A stretch of 64,000 nt of DNA from Paenibacillus typhae (lineage in GTDB: Bacteria > Bacillota > Bacilli > Paenibacillales > Paenibacillaceae), in contig NZ_FNDX01000024.1 in assembly GCF_900099765.1 (NCBI RefSeq), positions 1 to 64,000 on the forward strand, read 5' to 3'. This document shows positions 62,534 to 64,000 of this stretch, in pieces; position 1 is the stretch's first letter; each line of letters starts with the position of its first letter. Made by a program: the position numbers and the translations under genes. The notes under the pieces are model-generated. The model was not told where the DNA came from, ran no database searches, and worked only from the letters and a program-made list of their open reading frames with translations.

Positions 62534-64000
62534 TTATTTGCCGGTCATGATCTTACGAATCTCCGCAAGCGGCGCCTTCGGCTTGCGGTCATAGGTGAGC
62601 AAACCATTGATTTCCTGCTCGACATCGGTCAGCTGGGTATAACAAAAGCCTTGAATCACCGGTGAGGAGAACATCGGCTCAACGACTGCCTTGAGCCGGA
62701 TCAGAAAATCCTCCTCATTCTCGGCTCCGGAATAGCCCCAGCCCTCCCATTCGCTTTTTTTAAAGGCAATGCCGCCGAACTCCGAAATGAGAATCGGCTG
62801 GCCCTGATAGGAAGCGCCGCCCACAAAAATTTTGCGGTTAGCCGGCATGGAATTCACAGCAGAATCAACCGTAGCATACCGCTGCTCCAACACCTCCTGA
62901 CGGCTCTCATAGTCATGGATCGTTATAAGGTCTGTCGTCATATGCTCCCAGCCGTCGTTATATACAACGGGCCTCATTTCATCCAGCGATTTGGTCAAAT
63001 GATACATGGCCAGACCGTGCTGCTGCTGGCGCTTATCGATCTGCACATTGGGAACCCCCCAGCTTTCATTCAGCGGAACCCAGGTTACAATGCTCGGATG
63101 GTTATAATCACGCTCGATAATTTCCTGCCATTCCTTGGTGAACCGGCGGACATACGCCTCGGAATACTCATAGGCATTGGCTGCCTCGCTCCATACCAGC
63201 AGGCCCAGCTTGTCGCACCAGTACAGGAAACGCGGATCTTCCGTCTTCTGGTGTTTGCGCACACCATTGAAGCCCATTTCCTTGGCAAGCTCAACATCGC
63301 GCTTCAAAGCTTCGTCTGAAGGTGCGGTCAGAATCCCGTCAGGGAAATACCCCTGATCCAGAACCAGACGCTGATAGTACGGACGGTTATTCAGGCACAG
63401 CCTCCCGTCCTCAACCGATACCTTGCGCATGCCGAAATAGGCAGCGACCTCATCGATTACCTCTTCCCCCCGGACAAGCTGATACTCAATATCGTACAGG
63501 TTGGGGTGTTCAGGGCTCCACAGCCGTCCCAGACCATGCTCGGCAAAATCACCCAGTCCGATCGTCCGCAGCTGCTCAGAGTGTCCTACATGGTATTGAT
63601 CTTCAGCAATCCATTCCCCGCCGTATGTAACCTTGATGCGGAGCTTCAGCGCAGCATCAGCCTTAAAGCCGTCAACGAACGTACGGATGCGGATTTCGTT
63701 ACGGTCAATATCCGGGGTCATCATTATTTTGTGCATATGCACCGCCGGCACCGGCTCAAGCCAGACACTCTGCCAGATGCCGGTTGTACGGGTATAGAAG
63801 ATCGAAGCAGACTGCTCCAGCCAGTATTGCTTGCCCCGCGGCAGCGTTACATCGCGGCTGAAGTCCTCCGCCCGCACTACAATCCTGTTGCTGCCCTGAA
63901 CCAGCAGCGGGGTAATGTCCGCCTGGAACGGTGTATGTCCGCCTTCATGCATGACTGCCAGCTGTCCGTTCACCCAGACCTTGGCCAGATAATCAACGGC
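62534..64000 (-). CDS. GH2 family glycoside hydrolase, N-terminal part cut by the window edge
   Basis: The frame runs open to the right edge; AVDYLAKVWVNG is read through to position 64000, so the N terminus lies outside. What is seen covers the end of the sugar-binding domain, the Ig-like domain and the catalytic barrel. The acid/base Glu is in VPLNESWGVPNV and the nucleophile in ISEFGGIAF. It is a paralogue of the neighbouring GH2 gene with the same overall layout (DQGYFPDGILTAPSDEAL compares with DQGFYPDGIYTAPSDEDL). The two GH2 genes and GH43 form one leftward operon, probably for side-chain removal from plant polysaccharide. An internal GTG at 63973 is not the true start. Confidence 0.9.
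   Translation of the reverse strand, partial: AVDYLAKVWVNGQLAVMHEGGHTPFQADITPLLVQGSNRIVVRAEDFSRDVTLPRGKQYWLEQSASIFYTRTTGIWQSVWLEPVPAVHMHKIMMTPDIDRNEIRIRTFVDGFKADAALKLRIKVTYGGEWIAEDQYHVGHSEQLRTIGLGDFAEHGLGRLWSPEHPNLYDIEYQLVRGEEVIDEVAAYFGMRKVSVEDGRLCLNNRPYYQRLVLDQGYFPDGILTAPSDEALKRDVELAKEMGFNGVRKHQKTEDPRFLYWCDKLGLLVWSEAANAYEYSEAYVRRFTKEWQEIIERDYNHPSIVTWVPLNESWGVPNVQIDKRQQQHGLAMYHLTKSLDEMRPVVYNDGWEHMTTDLITIHDYESRQEVLEQRYATVDSAVNSMPANRKIFVGGASYQGQPILISEFGGIAFKKSEWEGWGYSGAENEEDFLIRLKAVVEPMFSSPVIQGFCYTQLTDVEQEINGLLTYDRKPKAPLAEIRKIMTGK

Noticed and set aside
1-64000. CRISPR arrays, tRNA or rRNA genes, insertion sequences with transposase, prophage
   Set aside because: None seen on either strand. 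The only tandem arrays are the coding 147-bp repeats and the short intergenic repeats described above.

Overview
The window looks like a chromosomal segment of a Paenibacillus-type Firmicute. The evidence is a moderate GC content, AGGAGG ribosome-binding sites with many GTG and TTG starts, spore-coat genes, a phenylalanine T-box, a GlcT-controlled ptsGHI locus, a yuaF-floT pair behind a sigmaW-like promoter, and the Bacillus-like gene order pheS-pheT-zapA...mutS2-yshE. There are no rRNA or tRNA genes, no CRISPR array and no prophage. At the extreme left edge the minus strand resembles the 5' end of a group IIC intron lying just behind a terminator.

Layout. 0-1 kb: a spore-coat pair and the possible intron fragment. 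1-5.5 kb: an FAD oxidoreductase, a lipoprotein fumarate-reductase-type flavoprotein with direct repeats upstream of its promoter, and a CNNM/CorC-type membrane protein. 5.7-9.4 kb: an MFS transporter with a CitA/DcuS-CitB/DcuR-type two-component system. 9.4-13 kb: mutS2, a yshE-like gene, a 26-residue membrane microprotein and a zinc-ribbon protein. 13-18.4 kb: a small membrane protein, a diguanylate cyclase, a CuA-type cupredoxin lipoprotein and a 1031-residue ZapA-like protein containing six 49-residue coiled-coil repeats. 18.5-22.8 kb: pheS and pheT behind a T-box, separated by an unusual spacer. 23-29 kb: a multi-module secreted protein co-oriented with a YknXYZ/MacAB-like exporter. 29-35 kb: a PAS-GGDEF protein, type I pullulanase and an MFS transporter. 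35-41 kb: glcT-ptsG-ptsH-ptsI, with a RAT antiterminator site and a second folded element in the ptsG leader. 41-45.4 kb: an ABC transporter, floT and yuaF. 45.5-48 kb: an aminoglycoside 6-adenylyltransferase-like gene between two ~101-bp direct repeats, then an iron alcohol dehydrogenase. 48-53 kb: galKET with a divergent AraC-type regulator. 53-58 kb: dispersed palindromes, a frameshifted yghZ-like gene, a sirtuin, a HAD phosphatase, an alpha/beta hydrolase and an acyltransferase. 58-64 kb: an ArsR-type regulator with a large C-terminal domain, a GH43 enzyme and two GH2 enzymes, the last cut by the window edge.

How the genes work together. Much of the window concerns carbohydrate uptake and breakdown: glucose PTS with its antiterminator, the Leloir pathway, pullulanase and a hemicellulose-type hydrolase cluster. 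Another part concerns the cell envelope and division: the giant ZapA, flotillin/NfeD, the Ykn-like exporter and the CNNM protein. The most unusual items are the giant ZapA with perfect heptad-register repeats, the pheS-pheT spacer with its own promoter-like boxes and a possible 21-codon ORF, the repeat-flanked resistance-type gene, the direct repeats in front of the flavoprotein promoter and the second RNA fold in the ptsG leader. All calls were made by reading the sequence; no database search was run.
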